Shown here in pieces: positions 56,541-64,000 of a DNA stretch of 64,000 nucleotides. The stretch comes from Microbulbifer agarilyticus. Lineage in GTDB: Bacteria; Pseudomonadota; Gammaproteobacteria; Pseudomonadales; Cellvibrionaceae. The position numbers and the translations under genes were made by a program. Below the pieces are notes generated by a model. That model was given only the letters and a program-made list of their open reading frames with translations, did no database searches and was not told where the DNA came from. Each line of letters begins with the position of its first letter. Position 1 is the first letter of the stretch. The stretch is from assembly GCF_001999945.1 (NCBI RefSeq), contig NZ_CP019650.1, positions 1,860,001-1,924,000 of the forward strand, in the 5' to 3' direction.

Positions 56541-58172
56541 ATGCGGATCCCGCACTTTCTCTCTACAGGTGGTCTGCTGCTCGGCACGACATTTTTCGCG
56601 TTGTCGCTGACACCCTCGCTGATACCTAGAGAGGGGATTACCCAGGGCGTAATATCGGGCGCGGCGCTGGCGGCGGGTTATGGCGTGGGCGTGTTCCTGA
56701 CCTGGCTGTGGCGCTTTCTGGAGTTACCTTCACTATCCAAGCGCACGCGCAGCCTTCTGCACTGGGTGATTGGCGGGCTTTGTGTGTTGCTGGCACTCGG
56801 TTTCTTGTGGCGCGCTGCCCACTGGCAGAATACCGTACGCGAGTTGATGGGACTCGAGGTTGCCCCCACTGTACGGCCCTTCGTGATCGCCATCGTGGCG
56901 GTCCTGTTGTTCGCGCTATTTTTGGCAATCGCCAAGCTGTTCAAGCGGCTATTCGGCTTCCTCTCCACCAAGTTTCAAAGGCGCGTTCCCCGTCGAATCG
57001 CCACTATTCTGGCGTTATGTGGTGCCTTTGCCTTGTTCTGGGCGGTGTTCAATAACCTGGTCCTCACCACCGCACTGCATCAAGTGGACCGCATCTACCA
57101 GCGCTTGGATGCCCGCGTGGCACCGGAAATGGATGCGCCGACCGGCAAGCTGGACCCGGGCGGGCCGGATTCACTGGTGCGCTGGCAAGACATGGGGCAT
57201 CAGGGGCGGCGCTATCTCGCGTTGCGCCCGAAGGCGAAAGACATTGCCGAGGTCACCGGTACCGCCAAAGATCCGATCCGTGTCTATGTAGGGCTGAATG
57301 CGGCGGATTCGCCAGAGCAGCGGGCCAAGCTCGCACTGGAGGAGCTGAAACGGGTAGGGGGTTTTGAGCGCAGCTACCTGCTGCTGATTACGCCCACCGG
57401 CACCGGCTGGGTGGACCCCGGGGCGATCAACTCGCTTGAGTACCTGCTGGGTGGGGATGTCGCCAGTGTCGCAGCCCAGTACTCCTATCTGCCGAGCCCC
57501 ATCGCCCTGATGACCCAAGACGCCTACGGGCGCGAGACGGCCCGGGCGGCGTTTGAAGCGGTCTACCGCTACTGGAGCGGCTTGCCCGAGGCGAGCCGGC
57601 CACGGTTGTATCTGTTCGGGTTAAGCCTCGGCGCACTGAACTCCGACCGTTCGTTCGACTTCTACGACATCATCGACGACCCCTTTCACGGCGCACTGTG
57701 GACTGGGCCGCCGTTCCGCAGCGATACCTGGCGCATGGTCACCGCCGAGCGCGATGAGGGCTCTCCCGCCTGGCTGCCCCAGTTCCGCGAGGGCGCGGTG
57801 GTGCGCTTCGGTAACCATTACGAGGGTTACGACCTCGGCAAGGCGGAGTGGGGCAAGTTTCGCATCGCGTACCTGCAACACGGCAGTGACCCAATTGTGT
57901 TCTTTGACCCCGCTGCAGCGTACCGCGAGCCGGACTGGATGAAACAGCCGCGCGCCCGGGATGTGTCCCCGGACCTCAACTGGTACCCGATTGTGACCAT
58001 GATGCAGCTCGCCATGGATATGCACGCGGGGATTGCCCCCATGGGCTTTGGTCACAGCTATGCGCCGGCGGACTATGTTCGCGCTTGGCATGCGCTGATT
58101 GCGCCGCCGGGGTGGGACAAAGACAAGCTTGAGAAACTAAATAAACAATTGCTGAAATGGAATCCTCGCTGA
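56541..58172 (+). CDS. Abhydrolase_9 family integral membrane alpha/beta hydrolase
   Basis: A 543-residue protein. The N-terminal half has about five membrane helices and the C-terminal half an alpha/beta-hydrolase-like domain with GLSLGALNSDRSFD, whose serine is the probable nucleophile, and a later GFGHSYAPADYVRAW containing a histidine. This matches the Abhydrolase_9 family, best known from actinobacteria (Rv-type membrane esterases) and of unknown substrate. Region contexts suggest a lipid or envelope role, inferred only. The ATG at 56541 lacks a strong ribosome-binding site. Confidence 0.82.
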   Translation: MRIPHFLSTGGLLLGTTFFALSLTPSLIPREGITQGVISGAALAAGYGVGVFLTWLWRFLELPSLSKRTRSLLHWVIGGLCVLLALGFLWRAAHWQNTVRELMGLEVAPTVRPFVIAIVAVLLFALFLAIAKLFKRLFGFLSTKFQRRVPRRIATILALCGAFALFWAVFNNLVLTTALHQVDRIYQRLDARVAPEMDAPTGKLDPGGPDSLVRWQDMGHQGRRYLALRPKAKDIAEVTGTAKDPIRVYVGLNAADSPEQRAKLALEELKRVGGFERSYLLLITPTGTGWVDPGAINSLEYLLGGDVASVAAQYSYLPSPIALMTQDAYGRETARAAFEAVYRYWSGLPEASRPRLYLFGLSLGALNSDRSFDFYDIIDDPFHGALWTGPPFRSDTWRMVTAERDEGSPAWLPQFREGAVVRFGNHYEGYDLGKAEWGKFRIAYLQHGSDPIVFFDPAAAYREPDWMKQPRARDVSPDLNWYPIVTMMQLAMDMHAGIAPMGFGHSYAPADYVRAWHALIAPPGWDKDKLEKLNKQLLKWNPR

Positions 58173-58271
58173 GCTTCGCCGTCTAAGCGTGTAATGCGCA
58201 GCCCCTCAAACAGGGGCAATATGCGCGTAAATACTTGGATTTCTTGGCGTTTTTCCGCTTAAATCACCCTC

Positions 58272-59513
58272 ATGATAAAACCCGTCCCCCTCTATATTGG
58301 CCTTCGTTACGTGGCCGCCCGCCGGCGTCAGCAGTTCATCTCCTTTATCAATGGCTTCTCCCTGCTGGGAATGGCGTTGGGGGTATTGGCGTTGATCGTG
58401 GTTACTTCGGTAATGAACGGCTTCGATCGCGAGCTGAAAACTCGCATCCTGTCTGTCGTGCCCCACGGTTTTGTGGTGCAGGAAGACGGCCTGCAGGAGT
58501 GGCCCGCGGTGGCGGAACAGCTCAAGCAGCAGCCGCATGTTCAGGCGGCCAGCCCCTTCGTGCGCGGCTTTGCTTTGCTCGGGGCAAACAACCAGTCCCA
58601 GGGTGTGGAGTTCCAGGGGGTAGACCCAAAAGCCCTGCGTGAGGTCTCCGCGGTTGGCGAGCACATGATGATGGGTAGCCTGGATGCGCTTGAATCCCGT
58701 AGCTACAACATCGTGCTCGGGCGCATTCTCGCCCGCCAGCTGGGCGTAATTCCCGGCGACAGTGTCATTCTCACCCTGCCGGAAGTGGTGATCACCCCCG
58801 CTGGCATCTTCCCCCGCACCAAACGCTTTACCGTGGCCGGCGTCTTCTCCGTGGGTGCGCAGGTCGACCAGAACATGGCGTTGATGCATCTCGACGATGC
58901 CGCGCGCCTGCTGCGTATGCCCGGCAAAGTGCAGGGCCTGCAGCTGAAGTTCGACGACATGAACAATGCCCTCGGGCGCGTAGAGGGTTACGCCAGTGCC
59001 CTCGGCGACGGTTTTTCCGGTGAGGACTGGAGCCACTCCCAGGGCAGCCTGTTCCAGGCGGTGAAGATGGAAAAAACTGTGGTTACCCTGATGCTGATGA
59101 TCATCGTCGCGGTAGCCGCATTCAATATTGTTTCCGCACTGGTGCTGATGGTTGCCGACAAACGTTCGGACATCGCAGTACTGCGTACCCTCGGGCTTAC
59201 CTCGCGGCAGATTATGACCGTGTTCGTGGTGCAGGGCAGTGCCATCGGCATTATCGGTGCGCTTGTCGGCGGTTTGCTGGGAACGCTGATCGCATTGAAC
59301 CTGACCGATTTGGTTTCGTGGATCGAGCAGATTGTGGGCGCCCAGATTTTCGATCCGCGGGTATTTTTTGTCAGCTTCCTGCCCTCGGAATTCCGCACCG
59401 GCGATGCGGTGATGGTGTTGAGCGCGGCAATTATTATGAGCCTGCTGGCGACGCTGTTCCCGGCGTGGCGGGCAGCGCAGATTGAGCCGGCAGAAGCGCT
59501 GCGCTACGAATAA
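58272..59513 (+). CDS. lolC: lipoprotein-releasing system permease LolC
   Basis: A 413-residue inner-membrane protein with four helices and a large periplasmic loop after the first. It has the MNGFDREL motif after helix 1 and ends PAEALRYE, as in E. coli LolC. With LolD and LolE it extracts outer-membrane lipoproteins from the inner membrane and passes them to LolA. It lacks a clear Shine-Dalgarno. Confidence 0.92.
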   Translation: MIKPVPLYIGLRYVAARRRQQFISFINGFSLLGMALGVLALIVVTSVMNGFDRELKTRILSVVPHGFVVQEDGLQEWPAVAEQLKQQPHVQAASPFVRGFALLGANNQSQGVEFQGVDPKALREVSAVGEHMMMGSLDALESRSYNIVLGRILARQLGVIPGDSVILTLPEVVITPAGIFPRTKRFTVAGVFSVGAQVDQNMALMHLDDAARLLRMPGKVQGLQLKFDDMNNALGRVEGYASALGDGFSGEDWSHSQGSLFQAVKMEKTVVTLMLMIIVAVAAFNIVSALVLMVADKRSDIAVLRTLGLTSRQIMTVFVVQGSAIGIIGALVGGLLGTLIALNLTDLVSWIEQIVGAQIFDPRVFFVSFLPSEFRTGDAVMVLSAAIIMSLLATLFPAWRAAQIEPAEALRYE

Positions 59514-59644
59514 GTAAATTTGAATAGGCCGCTCACAAATGCGCGGTATTAATAGCTCGATCGATAGCTTGAACCATAAATAGAGTTTTCAGTTTTTCAT
59601 CCGGCAGGTGCACTTTCTGCATCTGCCAAACGGAACCGGTAAAA

Positions 59645-60394
59645 ATGAATAGCCAAGTGGAAATACATCCGGAAGAGTCGCACCCGCATACCGCTGAGGA
59701 AGTGGTACTTGCCTGCCACCAGCTCAACAAATCCTACCGTCAGGGTGCCAATGAGCTGAACGTATTGCGCAACGTGGAGTTGCAGGTGCCGAAAGGTGAG
59801 CGCCTGGCAATTGTCGGTGCATCTGGTTCTGGTAAGTCGACGCTACTTAACCTGCTCGGCGGGCTCGATACACCCACATCCGGCGAGGTTTGGGTTGGTG
59901 GCAAAAACCTGGGCGCGCTCAACGCCAATGAGCGCGGCTGGCTGCGCAATTCCAGCCTGGGTTTTGTGTATCAGTTTCACCACCTCCTGAATGAATTCAA
60001 CGCGCTGGAAAACGTCGCCATGCCATTGCTGATTGGCAAACAGTCGGTGGCCGAGGCGCGCGCGGCTGCAACTGAAATGCTGCAGGCGGTCGGTTTGGGC
60101 GAGCGCCTTAATCACAAGCCATCACAGTTGTCCGGCGGTGAACGCCAGCGTGTGGCCATTGCTCGCGCTCTGGTGGCACGCCCGGCGTGTGTGCTGATGG
60201 ATGAGCCAACCGGTAACCTGGACCGTGCTACCGCAAAGGAAATCCACAAACTGATGGACCGCCTCAACGACGAGATGGGAATCAGCTTTGTGATTGTTAC
60301 CCACGATCCGGATCTCGCCGGCGCGCTCGACCGCTGCCTGCATTTGATTGACGGGCAGTTGGTGGAAGGCTGGCAACAGGGCGACCACGTATAA
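59645..60394 (+). CDS. lolD: lipoprotein-releasing system ATPase LolD
   Basis: A 249-residue ABC ATPase: Walker [10 protein letters not shown], signature QLSGGERQR, Walker [11 protein letters not shown], and the LolD feature of a short N-terminal extension. It powers LolCE. It is 131 bases after lolC, unusually far, and the gap contains a 9-bp hairpin with one G-U pair (59604-59612/59618-59626) and a possible internal promoter region. Confidence 0.94.
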   Translation: MNSQVEIHPEESHPHTAEEVVLACHQLNKSYRQGANELNVLRNVELQVPKGERLAIVGASGSGKSTLLNLLGGLDTPTSGEVWVGGKNLGALNANERGWLRNSSLGFVYQFHHLLNEFNALENVAMPLLIGKQSVAEARAAATEMLQAVGLGERLNHKPSQLSGGERQRVAIARALVARPACVLMDEPTGNLDRATAKEIHKLMDRLNDEMGISFVIVTHDPDLAGALDRCLHLIDGQLVEGWQQGDHV

Positions 60395-60418
60395 AGTGGC
60401 GGTTGCTTAGGAATCACT

Positions 60419-61684
60419 ATGTTTAGACCTTTACCCGCGTTTATTGGCCTGCGATACGCCGGCGCCCAGCGCAGTGATGAAGACTCCGCCGGGCTGGTGT
60501 CGTTTATCTCTGGCCTCTCCATGATCGGCCTGATCCTCGGCGTTGCGCTGATGGTTATCGTGATGTCGGTAATGAACGGCTTCGACCGCGAATTGCGTGA
60601 GCGGATTCTTGGCATCATGCCGCACGCTACCGTGTACAACGCCAACCCCGATATCAACTGGACCGAGTTGCGCGACGAAATTGCGGCCGCACCGGGCATC
60701 ACCGCTGCCGCCGAAGTGTGGCAGGTGAATGGCCTTGCCAAAAACGGTTTAGACGTGACGCCATTGTTGGTGCAGGGCGTAAATCCGGAAACCATCGTCA
60801 ACGTTTCTACCATTGATGATTTCCTGCAGCCCGGAAGTTTCGCCGCGCTGACCAGCGACCCGGTAGAGGCCGGCATTATTCTCGGCAAGGGGATCGCCGA
60901 CAAACTCGAGATCAACGTAGGTGAACAGCTCTCCGTCATCGTGCCGCAGAGCGGCAACAGCATTGGGGGAGGGCGCAGTGCCGCCCAGCTTGCGGGCTTT
61001 AAAGTGGTGGATATCTTCCATTCCGGTACCGCGCTGGACCACACGCTGGCAATTGTCGATTGGGAACAGGCGAAAGCGTTAGCCGGTGGCGCCGGTGGTG
61101 CGGGCGTGCAGATGCGTGTTGAAGACATGCTGGGTTCGTTCGCCATCTTCCAACAGCTGCTGCGTCAACTGCCGGTAGAGGGCTATTACGGTAGCGACTG
61201 GACCGGCACTCACGGAAATTTGTATCAGGCCATTCAGATGTCCCGCAATCTGGTGAGCTTGCTGGTATTTCTGATTATCGCGATTGCGGCCTTCAACGTG
61301 GTCTCCACGCTGGTCATGGTGGTGATCGACAAGCACGGCGACATTGCCATTCTGCGTACCATGGGCGCGAGTACCCGTGAGATTCTGCTGACGTTTGTCA
61401 GCCAGGGCGCGTTGGTGGGGTTGGTCGGCGTCTTGGTGGGCGGTGCACTGGGTGTGCTCGGCTCGTTGGCGGTCACCGATGCGGTCGCGGGTCTGGAATC
61501 ACTGTTCGGTATCCAGTTCCTCAAGTCCGACGTCTATCCGGTGGATTACTTGCCGTCTGAACTGCAGTGGGGTGATGTCGCCTTGGTGGTTGGGGCAGGC
61601 TTCCTGCTCAGCCTGATCGCCACGCTTTATCCGGCCTTCCAGGCCAGCCGGGTGCAACCGGCCGCTGCATTGCGCAACGAGTAA
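60419..61684 (+). CDS. lolE: lipoprotein-releasing system permease LolE
   Basis: A 421-residue permease, paralogous to LolC: MNGFDREL after helix 1, a long periplasmic loop with YGSDWTGTHGNLYQAIQMSR, and the LolE-type FLKSDVYPVDYLPSELQW near the end. TAGGAAT precedes the ATG. Together with LolC it forms the heterodimer that contacts lipoproteins. Confidence 0.92.
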   Translation: MFRPLPAFIGLRYAGAQRSDEDSAGLVSFISGLSMIGLILGVALMVIVMSVMNGFDRELRERILGIMPHATVYNANPDINWTELRDEIAAAPGITAAAEVWQVNGLAKNGLDVTPLLVQGVNPETIVNVSTIDDFLQPGSFAALTSDPVEAGIILGKGIADKLEINVGEQLSVIVPQSGNSIGGGRSAAQLAGFKVVDIFHSGTALDHTLAIVDWEQAKALAGGAGGAGVQMRVEDMLGSFAIFQQLLRQLPVEGYYGSDWTGTHGNLYQAIQMSRNLVSLLVFLIIAIAAFNVVSTLVMVVIDKHGDIAILRTMGASTREILLTFVSQGALVGLVGVLVGGALGVLGSLAVTDAVAGLESLFGIQFLKSDVYPVDYLPSELQWGDVALVVGAGFLLSLIATLYPAFQASRVQPAAALRNE

Positions 61685-61691
61685 TACTTCT

Positions 61692-61737
61692 GAGTAAGAA
61701 GCCTCAGTAAAAAAATCAGTAAAAAACCGCAGTAAAA
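61692..61737. repeat. short degenerate direct repeats CAGTAAAA
   Basis: CAGTAAAA occurs at 61705, 61717 and 61730, with a related GAGTAAGA at 61692, a period of 12-13 bases. They sit between the lolE stop and the alginate-lyase terminator. Probably slippage, possibly part of the terminator U-run on the minus strand. Confidence 0.6.
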
Positions 61738-61766
61738 CTTCCCCAACGCCACAGGCGCTGGGGAAG
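61738..61766 (-). terminator. intrinsic terminator of the alginate-lyase gene
   Basis: CTTCCCCAACGC/GCGCTGGGGAAG (12-bp, one mismatch) with a 5-base loop region CACAG. On the minus strand it is followed by GTTTTACTGCGGTTTTTT. It is directly after the alginate-lyase stop. Confidence 0.8.
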
Positions 61767-61774
61767 CCTGTCAA

Positions 61775-64000
61775 TTACTGGTGATTAATCCAGAAATCGT
61801 ACACAACCACTTCGCCATAGTTATCGGGGTGGTCGGCGAATTCGCCTTCCCGTTCCGCATTACTCTGGGTGTAGTTACCGATCTTGAAGTAAGCGTCACC
61901 GTAGCTGCGGTCCATAACAAAGTCATTGGAACCGTCCCGCACCAGATACTGGTCCGCAGTACCTGATGCATAGGCACTGGCCAGGTTACCGTCTTCGCTG
62001 TAGTACACGTAGTGCTTGCCATCGATGACTTCAAACATCACTTCGTGGCGAGTTCCCAGCACGTAGTCCGTCTTGATGGTCAGGTCGCTTCTCAGCTGCC
62101 CACCGTTAAAGCTGAGGAACAGGTGGCTGCCTTCCAGGCGCAGCACCAGTGCATCATCAATGCCCTCACTTTTATTGCCGTGAATCTGCGTAGCAACCAA
62201 GTGGTCTTTCACCATCGGCAAATGAGTAATGGCCTGGTTAACGTAAATCGTATGCTGACCAGTGGTGGTCCAGTAAATATCCACGCTGCCATCGGGCTCG
62301 CGCTCGCGTAATTCCGAGCGAATATAGCTGGAGTTAGGCGTAGTGCCGTTGTCGCTGCGGATCGGAGCGTAAAACACCATGCCGTCACCGGTATCATTGA
62401 GATAGAAGTACTCGTTGTTGGGCTCGCCACACAGCGTCTTATCTTCCACGCCATTCGGGTAGGTGATCTTCCACTGGTTGCAGTTGTCCATCAGGTCAGA
62501 CGCCACCGTCGTGGAACCGGAAGAACTACCAGACGAACTGCCACCGGAGGAGCTGCTGCTGGACGAACTGCTGCTGGAACTGCCGCCGCCAGAGCTCGAA
62601 CTGGAGCCAGTATCGCCGCCGTGAGTCACTTCCAGGTTGTAGAAAGAAACCTGCGCGTAGTCACCGCTATCGCCGCCGTTATTCTGGTTGTAGGCACCGG
62701 CTTTAAAGTAGAACCAATCGCTGTTGTACTCCTGCGCCCAGAAAATTTTCTGGCGTGCCCAGGTGCCGTCGGCTTTGGTAACGGTTACCGTCATCTCGCG
62801 GCCAACCACGTCGATTTCGTAACCCCACTTTTCACCCAGCTCAATACCTTCGTCTACCGGCTCGATGGTAGAAGTCAGTCCGTATTGATCGGTACCCGAG
62901 TCACCAAACAGCGGAATGAAAATTTCCGTATCGGAATCTTCGTAGGCCATATAGACCCAGCCTTTGGTGTGGCCCGGCAGTTTGCGGTAGTAGATTTTTA
63001 CCGGCTCATCGTTGGATGCATGAATTTGCCCAACAATCACCCGGCCTACGCGCCATTCGGAACCGGCGTCGTGGGTGTTGGAAACACGGTCCACGGTAAT
63101 CGTGGCTTTCATGTTGCCGTCCACACCTGCGGCGGAACTTTGGTCCGAGCTGGATGCGGTGGAAATAACCCAGTTATTACCCAGGCTGGTGGTGCCGGAG
63201 CTCGGGTTGAGCATTTCCCGTAACTCAGTGCGAGAGTACGAAGAGTTCGACGTAGAGCCGCCGTTATTCGGACACTGGAACACCATTGCTCCAGTAGAGC
63301 TGTCGGTGTAGAACTCATTGTTGCTCACTTGTGGCGGTAACTCTTCGCTGGCGTCCGGGTAGGTAATTTTCCAGATGCTCATATCGAAGTTCTGGCCGGG
63401 GTCGGCAGACGGATTCAGGTTCGCCATGGGCAGGGTGCCGCCGGTACCGTAGTCCAGGCAACCAACGGTGACGCTGTTTGAAGTGCTGGAGGTTTCACAG
63501 TTGGAAGAGCCACCACTGCTACCGCCGCTACTACTGCCACCACTACTGCTGCTGCCGCCACCAATCGGGTCGGAATTGCCGTTGTCGGCACTGACGTTCA
63601 TCTCGGTGAGCGAGTTCCAGGAGCTGCTGCTGTTGCCATAGCCAACGTAGCGTACGTAACGGGCTTCGGTCTCGAACAGAGAGAAGTTCTCCAGCGCGTT
63701 TGAACTGCCGCCGCTCACGCCGCCAGACAATACCGTCTCCCAGCTACTGGCGTCGTCACTAGTTTGAATATCAAACGAGGCGGTGCGCTGGTCGCCCTTG
63801 TAGAAAGCGATATTCACGCTGCCCACCACTTGGCTTTGTCCCAGATCGAGCTGCAGCCACTGGCCACTGCCATTGGCGGACCAGCGCGTGTTCAGGTCTT
63901 CATCCAGCACATTTTCCGGGCCATTGCCGTCGTCACTGCTAGCTGTAGCCACAACCGCTGGAACACACGCAGGGCAGGGGTCAACCGGTCCGCCGGAGCC
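61775..64000 (-). CDS. secreted alginate lyase with two PL7 domains and an F5/8-type carbohydrate-binding module (N-terminus outside window)
   Basis: 741 residues are visible; the frame runs off the right edge (upstream residues read GSGGPVDPCPACVPAVV), so signal peptide and further modules are missing. In order: an F5/8 type C / CBM32-like domain (ATASSDDGNGPENVLD... W-x-S), a Gly/Ser linker, a first PL7 domain (63400-62615) with SRTELRE, GQIHA and YFKAGAYNQ, a poly-serine linker of about 30 residues, and a second PL7 domain (62500-61775) with IRSELRE, TQIHG and YFKIGNYTQ. Both keep the Arg, Gln, His and Tyr catalytic motifs. QIH is associated with activity on polyG or mixed alginate. Poly-Ser linkers are typical of Cellvibrionales carbohydrate-active enzymes. 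Confidence 0.92.
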   Translation of the reverse strand, partial: GSGGPVDPCPACVPAVVATASSDDGNGPENVLDEDLNTRWSANGSGQWLQLDLGQSQVVGSVNIAFYKGDQRTASFDIQTSDDASSWETVLSGGVSGGSSNALENFSLFETEARYVRYVGYGNSSSSWNSLTEMNVSADNGNSDPIGGGSSSSGGSSSGGSSGGSSNCETSSTSNSVTVGCLDYGTGGTLPMANLNPSADPGQNFDMSIWKITYPDASEELPPQVSNNEFYTDSSTGAMVFQCPNNGGSTSNSSYSRTELREMLNPSSGTTSLGNNWVISTASSSDQSSAAGVDGNMKATITVDRVSNTHDAGSEWRVGRVIVGQIHASNDEPVKIYYRKLPGHTKGWVYMAYEDSDTEIFIPLFGDSGTDQYGLTSTIEPVDEGIELGEKWGYEIDVVGREMTVTVTKADGTWARQKIFWAQEYNSDWFYFKAGAYNQNNGGDSGDYAQVSFYNLEVTHGGDTGSSSSSGGGSSSSSSSSSSSSGGSSSGSSSGSTTVASDLMDNCNQWKITYPNGVEDKTLCGEPNNEYFYLNDTGDGMVFYAPIRSDNGTTPNSSYIRSELREREPDGSVDIYWTTTGQHTIYVNQAITHLPMVKDHLVATQIHGNKSEGIDDALVLRLEGSHLFLSFNGGQLRSDLTIKTDYVLGTRHEVMFEVIDGKHYVYYSEDGNLASAYASGTADQYLVRDGSNDFVMDRSYGDAYFKIGNYTQSNAEREGEFADHPDNYGEVVVYDFWINHQ

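Overview
The window reads as chromosome of a marine gammaproteobacterium of the Cellvibrionales type, most like Microbulbifer or a relative. This is inferred from three things: gene content, a modular polysaccharide lyase with long poly-serine linkers at the right edge, and a gene order that, from memory, parallels Pseudomonas aeruginosa. There the order runs from the MoxR/Bat cluster and gdhB through pyrD-rmf-rlmKL, slt-uup, topA, lexA-psrA-nagZ, csiV-mfd-gap and nqrABCDEF to sthA and lolCDE. Most of the window is therefore conserved backbone. The species was not established by any search.

Left edge (1-2230): the tail of a WecA/WbpL-type sugar-1-phosphate transferase and a WbpM-type membrane nucleotide-sugar dehydratase, visibly more AT-rich than the rest. 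This looks like the end of an O-antigen or capsule locus. A leftward operon follows (9497 to 2285): moxR, DUF58, DUF4381, batA, a fused batB/batC with a glutamine-rich tail, and batD. Divergent from it is a very large NAD-glutamate dehydrogenase (gdhB). Next come pyrD, the short rmf gene (leftward) and rlmKL.

18982-23927 holds a eukaryotic-like phospho-signalling module absent from the remembered Pseudomonas order. It consists of a Ser/Thr kinase fused through a membrane segment to PEGA and SUMF1/FGE-like domains, a membrane-tailed PP2C phosphatase, and a divergent twin-FHA membrane protein with a glutaredoxin-like partner. No type VI secretion genes are nearby.

24056-38221 is housekeeping: lytic transglycosylase, Uup, universal stress protein, topoisomerase I with a Lys/Ala-rich tail, LexA with two SOS boxes, a PsrA-like regulator, NagZ, an MscS channel and a cold-shock protein with a structured leader. 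38459-46225 holds a DUF819 membrane protein, CsiV, Mfd and an N-terminally extended GAPDH preceded by a HexR-like palindrome.

46730-55868 is an energy and redox block: the six-subunit Na+-pumping NADH:quinone reductase, its flavin transferase ApbE, its maturation factor NqrM, soluble transhydrogenase SthA and a hotdog thioesterase. A textbook intrinsic terminator sits inside the first codons of apbE. The block ends with a small secreted protein, an Abhydrolase_9 membrane protein, LolCDE and, leftward and cut by the window edge, a large secreted alginate lyase. That lyase has two PL7 catalytic domains and an F5/8-type-C carbohydrate-binding module.

No tRNA, rRNA, CRISPR array, insertion sequence or prophage was recognised. 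The most unusual items are the kinase/phosphatase/FHA module, the terminator inside apbE, the long structured nqrA leader and the tandem-PL7 lyase.
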